Part shown: positions 7,989 through 16,012 of the stretch, one piece after another
Layout of the letters: the number at the start of each line of letters is the position of its first letter
How positions within the stretch are numbered: the stretch's first letter is position 1
NCBI GenBank assembly: GCA_017623475.1
Contig: JAGAPC010000038.1
Coordinates: 1-64,000, forward strand
DNA: 64,000 nucleotides
Direction: 5' to 3'
Origin: Clostridia bacterium
GTDB lineage: Bacteria > Bacillota > Clostridia > Oscillospirales > UBA644
The notes under the pieces: generated by a model
What the model saw: the letters and a program-made list of their open reading frames with translations, nothing else
Told to the model about the DNA's origin: nothing
The model's database searches: none
Position numbers and translations under genes: made by a program

Positions 7989-9002
7989 ATGAAACGAATC
8001 GGGATTCTTACCAGCGGCGGCGACAGCCAGGGCATGAACAACGCCATCCGCGCCGTTACCAGAACCGCCATTGCCGGCGGAATGACCGTGATGGGCATTC
8101 GCAACGGATATCAAGGATTGATCGAAGGAGATATTGAAGAGCTTCAGCTGCGTTCCGTTTCCAACATTCTGGATCGGGGCGGCACCTTCCTGCAAACCGC
8201 AAGATGCCTGGAATTCAAAGAAGAAGCAGGCGTTTTGAAGGCAGTAAAGACCTGTAAAGATTTCGGAATCGAAGGACTTGTGGTCATCGGCGGAGACGGC
8301 TCCTTCCGAGGGGCAAAGGATATGTCCGCCCACGGAATTCCCACCGTCGCCATGCCCGGAACCATCGACAACGATATTGCCTGCAGTGAATACACCATCG
8401 GGTTTGATACCGCTGTCAACGTTGCCATGGAAGCGGCAGACAAATTGAGAGATACTTCTGCATCCCATCACCGTTGTTCGGTCATCGAGGTTATGGGACG
8501 CAACGCAGGATGGGTTGCCGTTGACGTGGGCATTTCCGCCGGCGCAACCTACGTTTTGGTGCCCGAAGTTCCCTTTACGCTGGACGAGGTGATTACCAAG
8601 ATCAAGCGGGGCGAGGAAGCCGGGAAAAAGAACTTCATGATCGTAGCGTCGGAAGGCGTGTTCATGGACTCCAAGAAAAATAAAAACTATCCCTACCTTT
8701 CCGGGTTGGGTCTGACCAGCGCCACCAAATTCGCCCGGGTATTGGAAGAGCTGACCGGCGTAGAAAGCCGCGCCACCATCCTCGGTCACATTCAAAGAGG
8801 CGGCTCTCCTACCGCAAGAGACCGCTACATCGCAACCGAAATGGGCTGCCGTTGCGCGAATCTTTTGATGGAAGGAAAATCCAACCGCGTCGTAGTTATC
8901 AAGGAAAATAAGATCATCGATCTTGACATCGTGGAAGCGTTGAACATGACGAAGGAATTCGACATGGAACGGTATCTGCTTGCCAACACCATCGGAATCT
9001 GA
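7989..9002 (+). CDS. pfkA: ATP-dependent 6-phosphofructokinase
   Basis: This 337-residue glycolytic kinase converts fructose 6-phosphate to fructose 1,6-bisphosphate. The ATP-binding start is ILTSGGDSQGMN (usually GGDAPGMN), the phosphate-binding loop is VIGGDGSFRGA, and the catalytic segment is PGTIDND. Gly after GGD and Gly (not Lys) before TIDND are the residues associated with ATP rather than pyrophosphate use. The motifs MGRNAGW and GHIQRGGSPTARDR supply substrate and effector contacts. Its position directly behind htpG is unusual but the spacing suggests one transcript. A strong terminator follows at 9022-9053. Confidence 0.94.
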   Translation: MKRIGILTSGGDSQGMNNAIRAVTRTAIAGGMTVMGIRNGYQGLIEGDIEELQLRSVSNILDRGGTFLQTARCLEFKEEAGVLKAVKTCKDFGIEGLVVIGGDGSFRGAKDMSAHGIPTVAMPGTIDNDIACSEYTIGFDTAVNVAMEAADKLRDTSASHHRCSVIEVMGRNAGWVAVDVGISAGATYVLVPEVPFTLDEVITKIKRGEEAGKKNFMIVASEGVFMDSKKNKNYPYLSGLGLTSATKFARVLEELTGVESRATILGHIQRGGSPTARDRYIATEMGCRCANLLMEGKSNRVVVIKENKIIDLDIVEALNMTKEFDMERYLLANTIGI

Positions 9003-9021
9003 TTTCGTTACAGAAAAGAAT

Positions 9022-9053
9022 TGCCGCCGCAAGAAGATTGCGGCGGTTTTTTG
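9022..9053 (+). terminator. Terminator of pfkA
   Basis: The 9-bp stem CCGCCGCAA/TTGCGGCGG (loop GAAGA) is followed by six T. Confidence 0.92.
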
Positions 9054-9083
9054 CACTTTAAGAAATTCGTAAGAATCCGTCTA

Positions 9084-9112
9084 TTGAATTTTAAAACATT
9101 TTGTTGTATAAT
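9084..9112 (+). promoter_or_regulatory. Promoter of the YwaF-like gene
   Basis: TTGAAT (9084-9089), 17 bases, TATAAT (9107-9112). Confidence 0.75.
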
Positions 9113-9149
9113 GTCATTATAGGGAATAAAAACCATATCGGAGGAAGAC

Positions 9150-9956
9150 ATGGAATTCTTACGAGCTGTATTGGAAATTTTAGATGCGGATATGACCACC
9201 CCCGTGGGGTACGGTTGGTTTCATCTTTTGTTTTTTGCGTTATCCATCGGAATGGGGATCGTTCTTTGCCTAAAACTCAAAAACCCCACCGAAAAGCAGG
9301 TTCGGACGGTTTTGTTGATCGTTTCGGTCACGTCCATCGTCCTTGAGATCTACAAGCAGATCAATTACACCTTTTCCCCCACGGATACCGGGATCAACGT
9401 GGATTATCAATGGTACGCCTTTCCGTGGCAATTCTGCTCCATGCCCATGTACGTCGGACTGCTTGGGGGATTGACGCGGGGGAAATTCCACGACGCCATG
9501 TGCGCGTTTCTTGCCACCTACTCCACCTTTGCGGGGTTGTGCGTGATGCTTTATCCGGCGCAGGTATTTATCAGCACCATCGGGATCAATATTCAAACGA
9601 TGATCTGCCACGGATCGATGCTTACCGTCGGGATCTTCCTGTTGGGGACGCAATACGTAAAATCCACCCACCGAACCATCCTCAAGGCAATCCCCGTCTT
9701 TTCCGCCGCCGTGCTGATGGCGATGGGGATGAACGAATTGGCGCATTGGACCGATTTTGCCGGAGGAGAAACCTTCAATATGTTTTTCATCAGCCCCTAC
9801 GAGGATCCGTCGCTGCCGGTCTATTCCATCGTTCAGCAATACGTGCCTTACCCCTGGTGCTTGATTATTTACATCGCCGCGTTTTCCCTGGCGGCATACC
9901 TGATTTTGCTGATTTCCATGGGATGGATGCAGCTGAAAAAGAAGGCAAAAAAATAA
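9150..9956 (+). CDS. YwaF/TMEM164-like integral membrane protein
   Basis: This 268-residue protein has about seven hydrophobic segments and fits the YwaF (TIGR02206) family, which is related to human TMEM164. Conserved-looking features are a WQFCSMPMYVG segment near residue 93, an ICHGSML segment near residue 153, and MNELAHWTDF near residue 194. In TMEM164 a membrane cysteine has been proposed to act in acyl transfer to make ether phospholipids. Whether the bacterial members have this activity is not known to me, so a lipid acyltransferase role is only inference. GGAGG lies 5 bases before the ATG. It has its own promoter and terminator. Confidence 0.75.
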   Translation: MEFLRAVLEILDADMTTPVGYGWFHLLFFALSIGMGIVLCLKLKNPTEKQVRTVLLIVSVTSIVLEIYKQINYTFSPTDTGINVDYQWYAFPWQFCSMPMYVGLLGGLTRGKFHDAMCAFLATYSTFAGLCVMLYPAQVFISTIGINIQTMICHGSMLTVGIFLLGTQYVKSTHRTILKAIPVFSAAVLMAMGMNELAHWTDFAGGETFNMFFISPYEDPSLPVYSIVQQYVPYPWCLIIYIAAFSLAAYLILLISMGWMQLKKKAKK

Positions 9957-9984
9957 AAAAACCCGAATATCTACAAAAAATAAT

Positions 9985-10030
9985 AAGAGCAAGAATCGAA
10001 GGAATTTTCCCTTAATTCTTGCTCTTTTTT
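9985..10030. terminator. Bidirectional terminator between ywaF-like gene and parC-like gene
   Basis: A perfect 12-bp stem AAGAGCAAGAAT/ATTCTTGCTCTT with an 18-base loop and a T tract lies between convergent genes. Confidence 0.88.
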
Positions 10031-10038
10031 ATGCGTTA

Positions 10039-12192
10039 TTATTTCTTCTTATCCGCCTCTTTGAGTAAAAAGCCGGAGACGGGAATGGAAGAGGTGCGGT
10101 AGCCCTCAGGTTTTACGAAGGTTCCGGATTGATACGGTTCTGCGGAGATCAGGGTGTTTTTCGCCTTGACCGACAGAATCGTAACGCCGTTGGCGTTTTT
10201 GGTGACCTTTTCGGGGATCAAGGAAGACTTAACCAGCAAGTGGCGGTTGTTGGACGTGCGCAGGTAGAATTCCCCTTCCTCCCGAACGTGATAAACGGCA
10301 ACCAAGGGAGCAGCGTCGGAATAGGCGTTGATGAGCTTTTTCCGATTTTGCTTGGTCTCGTAGGCGTTGAGGGGAATCCGAACTCCCTTGCCGTTGGCAA
10401 AGAAGTAAACCAGATGCCCGGAATAATCGCCGGTGGCAAACATGGCAACGGGAACCTCGTTTGCGTCAAAGCCTAATTTTTGGGGCAAAAATTCGCCCAA
10501 AACGCTTGCCTTGGAATCGGCGAACTCCGACGCCTTGCATTTATAAACCTGCTGACGGTCGGTGAAAATCAGCAATTCCGCCGCGTTGTTGGAATCAATG
10601 GAGCAGAGAAGCTCGTCTCCCTCTTTATATTTCTGTTCTCCGCCCATACGCAGAGACAGGGGGGTGATCTTCTTGAAATATCCTGCCTTGGAAAGGAAGA
10701 AGGTTACGGCGTAATCGTCCACCTTTTCTTCCTCGACGATCTCTTCGATCTCGTCAGGGTACAAGAGTTGAGTTTTCCGAGGCTTTCCGTATTTTTTGGA
10801 GATCTCCTGCAGCTGCTTGATGATCAGCTTGTGGATCCGCTTGGGCTTGTTGAGAAGGTCTTCCAGATCCTCGATTTCTTCTGCCAAAGCGTCGGTTTCG
10901 GCGGTTTTGTTGAGAATATATTCCCGGTTCAGATTGCGCAGTTTAATTTCGGCAACGTATTCCGCCTGAACCTGGTCGATTCCGAATCCGATCATCAAAT
11001 TGGGGATTACGTCGCTTGCCTCTTCGGTCTGACGGATGATGCGGATGGCTTCGTCGATATCCAGAAGAATTTTCCGCAAGCCTTGAAGCAGGTGGAGATA
11101 TTCCTTCTTCTTTCCGATATCGTAATAGGTGGCGCGGCGGATACATTCCACGCGGAAGGCGATCCATTCGTTGAGAATTTCCCGAACGCCCATGACCTTG
11201 GGCGAATAGCCGACGAGGATGTTGAAATTGCAGGAAAAGGACGATTCCAGCGGCGTCATTTTATACAATTTCTGCATCAACGCGTCGGGATTGGTGCCCC
11301 GCTTCAGGTCGATGGTAAGCTTCAGACCGTTGATGTCGGTCTCGTCACGCATATAAGAGATTTCCTTGATCTTGCCTAATTTAACCAATTCTTCGATCTT
11401 GTCCTGGCAAGCCTCGATGGTGGTGTTGTAGGGGATCTCGTAAATTTCGATGCAGTTGCTCTTTTTATCGTAGCGGTATTTGGAACGCAACCGAAAAGAG
11501 CCGGAGCCGGTTTCGTAAATATTCCGAAGCCCGTCGGCGTCGTAGATCAGCTGTGCGCCCGAGGGGAAATCGGGGGCGGTAAGGGTCATGAGAATATCGT
11601 GATCCTTATTCTTCAAAAGCTCGATGGTGGTGTTGCAGATCTCGGTCAGATTGAAGGAGCAGATATTAGTCGCCATCCCGACGGCAACCCCCTGATTGGG
11701 ATTGACCAAAATGTTGGGGAAGGTGACCGGCAACAGAGAAGGCTCTTTCATCGTGCCGTCGTAGTTATCCACCATATCCACCGTATCGTGATCGATCTCG
11801 CTGAAAAGCTCGGTGGCAAAGCCGTCTAATTTTACCTCCGTGTAACGGGGGGCGGCGTAGGCGGTGTCTCTGGAGGTGTGCTTTCCGAAGTTCCCTTTGG
11901 ATTCCACGAAGGGATGAAGCAACGCTTCGTGTCCCCGGGTGAGACGCACCATCGTATCGTAAATGGCGGCGTCGCCGTGGGGGTTGAGACGCATGGTCTG
12001 CCCTACCACGTTGGCGGATTTGGTCAAATGACCGTTGATCAGCCCCATTTTATACATCGTGTAAAGCAATTTGCGGTGGGCGGGCTTGAAGCCGTCGATC
12101 TCCGGAATGGCGCGGGAGACGATGACCGACATGGCGTAGGGCATATAGTTCAGCTCGAGGGTATCGGTAATTTTCTGTTCGTACTGAGGCAT
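10039..12192 (-). CDS. parC: Type II topoisomerase A subunit, ParC/GyrA-like
   Basis: This 717-residue DNA breakage-rejoining subunit has the winged-helix catalytic region KPAHRKLLYTMYKMGL and the active-site tyrosine in RDTAYAAPRYTE (near residue 115). A connecting coiled coil (about 360-470) leads to a C-terminal beta-propeller region (about 490-700) that is shorter than the six-blade GyrA domain. I did not see a clear GyrA box, which favours decatenation (topoisomerase IV-like) over supercoiling. AAAGGAG precedes the ATG. It is translated 17 bases after the parE-like stop, so the pair is one operon. In Clostridia such divergent second gyrase-like pairs are common beside gyrA/gyrB. Confidence 0.85.
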   Translation of the reverse strand: MPQYEQKITDTLELNYMPYAMSVIVSRAIPEIDGFKPAHRKLLYTMYKMGLINGHLTKSANVVGQTMRLNPHGDAAIYDTMVRLTRGHEALLHPFVESKGNFGKHTSRDTAYAAPRYTEVKLDGFATELFSEIDHDTVDMVDNYDGTMKEPSLLPVTFPNILVNPNQGVAVGMATNICSFNLTEICNTTIELLKNKDHDILMTLTAPDFPSGAQLIYDADGLRNIYETGSGSFRLRSKYRYDKKSNCIEIYEIPYNTTIEACQDKIEELVKLGKIKEISYMRDETDINGLKLTIDLKRGTNPDALMQKLYKMTPLESSFSCNFNILVGYSPKVMGVREILNEWIAFRVECIRRATYYDIGKKKEYLHLLQGLRKILLDIDEAIRIIRQTEEASDVIPNLMIGFGIDQVQAEYVAEIKLRNLNREYILNKTAETDALAEEIEDLEDLLNKPKRIHKLIIKQLQEISKKYGKPRKTQLLYPDEIEEIVEEEKVDDYAVTFFLSKAGYFKKITPLSLRMGGEQKYKEGDELLCSIDSNNAAELLIFTDRQQVYKCKASEFADSKASVLGEFLPQKLGFDANEVPVAMFATGDYSGHLVYFFANGKGVRIPLNAYETKQNRKKLINAYSDAAPLVAVYHVREEGEFYLRTSNNRHLLVKSSLIPEKVTKNANGVTILSVKAKNTLISAEPYQSGTFVKPEGYRTSSIPVSGFLLKEADKKK

Positions 12193-12209
12193 CGGTATCT
12201 CTCCTTTCC

Positions 12210-14192
12210 TTAAATATCAGCCAATTCCAAAAACTGTGCGCCGCAATCGGCAATATGTTGCTTTCGTCCTTCCAGATCGTCGCCCAGAAGCATATCGAAG
12301 ACCCGGGCGGTCTTTTCCGCTTCCTCGGGAAGAACCTGGATGAGGCGGCGGGTTTCCGGATCCATAGTGGTCAGCTTCATCATTTCCGGCTCGTTTTCAC
12401 CCAATCCCTTGGAGCGTTGGACGGTGTATTTTCCGGTCAGCTCTGCGACGATTTCATTCTTTTCCTTGTCGGTGTAGGCGAACCAGGTTTTGTCTTTTTG
12501 CGTGATTTCATAAAGAGGAGATTCGGCGATATAGACCTTTCCCTCCTCCAAAAGCTTCGGCGTCAGACGGTAGATCATCGCCAAAACCAGGGTGCGGATC
12601 TGATATCCGTCCACGTCGGCGTCGGTGCAGATGATAATCTTGCCGAAGCGGAGGTTGTCGATGTTGAACGCCGATTCGTCGCTCCCCTTAATTTTGATAT
12701 CCACACCGCAACCGAGAACCTTGATCAGATCGGTGATGATGGGAGATTTGAGGATTTTGTTATATTCTACCTTCAAGCAGTTCAAAATCTTACCGCGGAT
12801 GGGCATGATCGCCTGGAATTCCGCTTGGCGGGCAAACTTGACCGAGCCCAAGGCGGAGTCCCCTTCCACGATATACAACTCCCGTACCGACGGATCCTTG
12901 GAACGGCAATCGACGAACTTTTCCACCCGATTGGTGATGTCCATTTCCACCGTCAGCTTCTTTTTCAGATTCTGACGGGTTTTTTCCGCGTTTTCACGGC
13001 TCCGCTTGTTGACCAAAATTTGTTCGGCGATCTTGTCCGCTTCCTGCTTATGCTCGATAAAATATACCTCCAGCGAATGGCGGAGAAACTCGTTCATCGC
13101 GTCGTAGATATATTTGTTGTTGATCGCCTTTTTGGTTTGGTTTTCGTAGGAGGTGGAGGTGGAATAGGAATTGGAGATCAGCACCAGGCAGTCCTGGACG
13201 TCCTGGAAGGTGATCTTCGCTTCATTCTTCGTATATTTTCCGATCTTGCGGATGTAATTGTCAAAGGCGTAAACGAAGGCGGAGCGCACCGCTTTGTCGG
13301 GAGAACCGCCGTATTCCAAAAAGCTGGAGTTGTGGTAATATTCCATCCGATTGACCCGGTTGGAAAAGGCGCAGGCGATATTGAGACGAACCTTGTATTC
13401 GGGCAGATCCTCCCGATCCCGTCCCTGGCGGTCGGCAGACCACATCTGGGGGGCGGCGATGGCGTCGTCACCGATGAAGGAGTTGATGTAATCCTCAATG
13501 CCCTTTTCGTAGCAATAGGTTTCCTCTTCGAACTTTTTATCCACCGGATTCTGCCAGCGCAACACCAAGGTCAGTCCTGCGTTACAGATAGCTTGCTGCT
13601 GCAAAACGCCCTGGAAATAAGAACGGGGAATATCGATTTCCGTAAATACTTTTAAGTCGGGCTTCCAGCGGATGGTGGAGCCACGCTTGTGCTTCATGGG
13701 GACTTTTTTCAAGACATCGTCCTTGTTCTTTTCGACGGGGTGCCCTGCCTTGAACGCCAGCTTGTACTGATACGTTCCGTCGTAGATCTCCGCCTCCATA
13801 TATTCCGAGGCGTACTGGGTGGCACAAAGCCCCAGGCCGTTCAAGCCGAGGGAATATTCGTAGAGATTGTTGGCGTCGTCGCCGTACTTTCCGCCGGCGT
13901 ACATTTCGCAGAACAAAAGCTCCCAATTGTAGGCTTTTTCCTTTTGATTGTAGTCCACGGGGATTCCGTTGCCGAAGTCCTGCACCTCGATGGAATGATC
14001 GGCGTAGCAGGTGACGATGATCTTATCCCCTCTTCCCTCTTTGAATTCGTCGATGGAGTTGGACAGAATTTCAAAGAAGGAATGGCAACATCCTTCCAGC
14101 CCGTTGGATCCGAAAATAACCGAGGGGCGCAGACGGACGCGGTCTGCACCTTTCAGTGATTTGATACTTTCGTTGTTGTATTCGTTTGCCAC
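12210..14192 (-). CDS. parE: Type II topoisomerase B subunit, ParE/GyrB-like
   Basis: This 660-residue ATPase subunit pairs with the ParC-like protein encoded next. The GHKL ATPase shows RVRLRPSVIFGS (residues 18-29), EILSNSIDEF, and a nucleotide-binding DFGNGIPVDY. The TOPRIM region has IVEGDSALGSVKFARQ, PIRGKILN and CTDADVDGYQIRTLVL. In most gyrase and topoisomerase IV subunits the first TOPRIM segment is EGDSAGGSAK, so Leu replaces a Gly here. The start is GTG with GAGGG about 8 bases upstream. The promoter (14236-14264) lies inside the 3' end of mtaB. Short length and operon order favour ParE, but the family is divergent. Confidence 0.85.
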   Translation of the reverse strand: MANEYNNESIKSLKGADRVRLRPSVIFGSNGLEGCCHSFFEILSNSIDEFKEGRGDKIIVTCYADHSIEVQDFGNGIPVDYNQKEKAYNWELLFCEMYAGGKYGDDANNLYEYSLGLNGLGLCATQYASEYMEAEIYDGTYQYKLAFKAGHPVEKNKDDVLKKVPMKHKRGSTIRWKPDLKVFTEIDIPRSYFQGVLQQQAICNAGLTLVLRWQNPVDKKFEEETYCYEKGIEDYINSFIGDDAIAAPQMWSADRQGRDREDLPEYKVRLNIACAFSNRVNRMEYYHNSSFLEYGGSPDKAVRSAFVYAFDNYIRKIGKYTKNEAKITFQDVQDCLVLISNSYSTSTSYENQTKKAINNKYIYDAMNEFLRHSLEVYFIEHKQEADKIAEQILVNKRSRENAEKTRQNLKKKLTVEMDITNRVEKFVDCRSKDPSVRELYIVEGDSALGSVKFARQAEFQAIMPIRGKILNCLKVEYNKILKSPIITDLIKVLGCGVDIKIKGSDESAFNIDNLRFGKIIICTDADVDGYQIRTLVLAMIYRLTPKLLEEGKVYIAESPLYEITQKDKTWFAYTDKEKNEIVAELTGKYTVQRSKGLGENEPEMMKLTTMDPETRRLIQVLPEEAEKTARVFDMLLGDDLEGRKQHIADCGAQFLELADI

Positions 14193-14231
14193 GAAATAAC
14201 CCTCTCTTTATAAAACTTTTGTATCACTAAA

Positions 14232-15533
14232 TTATATTATACCACATTTTTCCGGATTTTGCAAGTCTCCCCTGCAAACCGTATCTCCCGCCTCCGTAAT
14301 GCGGACGGGGAGAATCTTTCCCGTGAGACAAATATTGCTCTTTACCGACACGGAAAGGAAGTTTGGGGCAGAGCCGATATAAGAACCGTTCTTTTCCTGT
14401 TCAAACAGAATCGGGAGGGTTCTTCCCACGTATTTTTCCCGATTTTCACGCTCCAGGCGGGCGGAAAGATCCAACATCCGACGGCACCGTTCCTTTTTGA
14501 CGGCAGGATCGACGGGGGCGGGAAAATCCCACGCGGCAGTTCCACGGCGGGGAGAAAAGGGAAATACGTTGATCTTGGAAAAACCGATTTTTTCAGCAAA
14601 GGCAAGGGTTTCGGCGAATTCCTCCTCCGTCTCTCCCGGAAAGCCGACGATAATATCGGTGGTCAGAGAAAGGTCGGGAAACGCTTCTCTTAAAAGCGCT
14701 GCGCCATCGGCGTATTCCTCTGCCGTATAGCGGCGGCGCATCCGCCGCAGCGTAGCGGTACAGCCACTCTGCAACGAAAGGTTAAAGTGGGGGCAAAGAT
14801 GCTTCAAATTCCGCAGCCGCGCCACCGTCTCGGGGGTAACCATCACGGGCTCGGTAGAGCCGAGGCGGATGCGCTCCAGATCGGGGATCGAATCCAATTT
14901 TTCCAGCAGATCGCACAGAGAAAATCTGCCGTGCTCCTTGCCGTAGCTGTCCAAATGGATGCCGGTCAGAACGATCTCCCGATAACCCTTTTTTACTAAA
15001 TTTTCGACCTCAAAAAAGGCGTCGTCGATCTCCTTACTGCGGATCGGTCCGCGGGCGTAGGGAATGATGCAATAGGCGCAGAAATTACAACAACCGTCCT
15101 GAATTTTTACCGTGGCGCGCACACGCTCGTCGCCGAATAAGGTCATCTCTTCGAAGGTTCGGTGGGAGAGGATGGGAGGCGCTTCGATTCGGGGCTGACG
15201 GCAGGCAAGAAATTCTTTTACCAACGCGGGAAGGCGGGTCTTGTCCTTATTTCCGAGAACAATATCCGCCTCGGGCAGGGAGTCGGGCTCGGTCTGGGCA
15301 AGGCACCCCACCACGCAAAGAACCGCGTCGGGAGAGATCCGCCGCGCCCGACGCATCATCTGACGGCTTTTCCGAGTGCTTTCCTCGGTCACCGCGCAGG
15401 AATGAACGATACAGACGTCGCAGGGGGTTCCGAAGGGAACGAATTGATATCCTTCGTCCAGAAAAAGGCGGCGAAGGACCTGGCTTTCGTAATGGTTGAC
15501 CTTACAACCCAGCGTGTAAAGGGAAATTTTCAT
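14232..15533 (-). CDS. mtaB: tRNA t6A37 methylthiotransferase
   Basis: This 433-residue radical-SAM enzyme adds a methylthio group to N6-threonylcarbamoyladenosine at position 37 of ANN-decoding tRNAs. The N-terminal UPF0004 domain has three cluster cysteines (LGCKVN, HSCAVT, VGCLAQ). The radical-SAM cluster is GCCNFCAYCIIP (CxxxCxxC) near residue 150. A TRAM-like RNA-binding segment closes the protein. LGCKVN is typical of the MtaB branch rather than MiaB. I start at the ATG at 15533; an in-frame GTG at 15551 adds six residues with no better ribosome-binding site. The stop overlaps the promoter region of parE. Confidence 0.9.
   Translation of the reverse strand: MKISLYTLGCKVNHYESQVLRRLFLDEGYQFVPFGTPCDVCIVHSCAVTEESTRKSRQMMRRARRISPDAVLCVVGCLAQTEPDSLPEADIVLGNKDKTRLPALVKEFLACRQPRIEAPPILSHRTFEEMTLFGDERVRATVKIQDGCCNFCAYCIIPYARGPIRSKEIDDAFFEVENLVKKGYREIVLTGIHLDSYGKEHGRFSLCDLLEKLDSIPDLERIRLGSTEPVMVTPETVARLRNLKHLCPHFNLSLQSGCTATLRRMRRRYTAEEYADGAALLREAFPDLSLTTDIIVGFPGETEEEFAETLAFAEKIGFSKINVFPFSPRRGTAAWDFPAPVDPAVKKERCRRMLDLSARLERENREKYVGRTLPILFEQEKNGSYIGSAPNFLSVSVKSNICLTGKILPVRITEAGDTVCRGDLQNPEKCGII
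14236..14264 (-). promoter_or_regulatory. Promoter of the parE-parC operon inside mtaB
   Basis: Minus strand: TTGCAA (14259-14264), 17 bases, TATAAT (14236-14241). The mtaB stop codon is at 14232-14234, so the promoter is embedded in its last codons. Confidence 0.72.
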
Positions 15534-15624
15534 AGAATACGGCGTCTCCACTCAAAATGTACTAATATTATACATTATACACTATTTTTCCGTTTATTAC
15601 AAGAGAATTTACAAAATTTTCAAA

Positions 15625-15660
15625 AGCAGAAAGACCGCCGAAGGAGAACGCCGGCGGTCT
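15625..15660 (-). terminator. Terminator of the small Cys-rich protein gene
   Basis: The 9-bp stem AGACCGCCG/CGGCGGTCT with an 11-base loop is followed on the minus strand by TTCTGCTTTTG. It is located 20 bases after the stop. Confidence 0.75.
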
Positions 15661-15680
15661 CGACGGAAACGGGGGAAATT

Positions 15681-15836
15681 TCAGCAGCAGCGGTCGTTAC
15701 AACGGTCGCAGCAATCGTTGTCGCCGGACTTGTCGAAGCACAAGAAATACAAGACAATTATTGCGATTACGATGATCCACCAAGAGTTGGAATTGTCGTT
15801 GCCGCCGCAAGAGTTATTTTGGTTGCCAAAAAGCAT
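15681..15836 (-). CDS. Small Cys-rich single-pass membrane protein (51 aa)
   Basis: A 51-residue frame reads MLFGNQNNSCGGNDNSNSWW, then a hydrophobic helix (IIVIAIIVLYFLCF, residues 21-34), then an acidic tail with DCCDRCNDRCC. AGGTGATGGAA precedes the ATG, and a terminator follows, so it looks like a real gene. It resembles the short Gly/Asn/Cys-rich membrane proteins of clostridia and the YjcZ-type sporulation peptides in style only. The N terminus is probably outside or in a forespore layer and the Cys cluster could bind metal or crosslink, but no function can be assigned. Confidence 0.72.
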   Translation of the reverse strand: MLFGNQNNSCGGNDNSNSWWIIVIAIIVLYFLCFDKSGDNDCCDRCNDRCC

Positions 15837-15930
15837 TTTCCATCACCTCAACCCATTGTATGCAAATCGCCCCACCGAAGTGAATCGGGAAAATCGGCGT
15901 ATTTTTCACAAAAAAATTGCATTTCCTCTC

Positions 15931-15959
15931 TTGTATTGTCATAGTAATTATGTTATAAT
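15931..15959 (+). promoter_or_regulatory. Promoter of the LRR-pncB-recJ-rel run
   Basis: TTGTAT (15931-15936), 17 bases, TATAAT (15954-15959), about 53 bases before the LRR gene. It faces away from the small Cys-rich gene. Confidence 0.65.
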
Positions 15960-16012
15960 AAATATTAACCAAGTTTTTACGCGCGCCCGCGCACGCATAC
16001 GGAGGTGATAAA

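Noticed and set aside
12255-13655. Plus-strand open frame of 466 codons opposite the parE-like gene
   Set aside because: Antisense shadow without a ribosome-binding site or family motif.
15854-15861. Sporulation sigma-E-like -10 (CATACAAT) before the small Cys-rich gene
   Set aside because: It would leave about 11 bases of leader with the ribosome-binding site at the very end, and no matching -35 is seen; noted only as a possibility.
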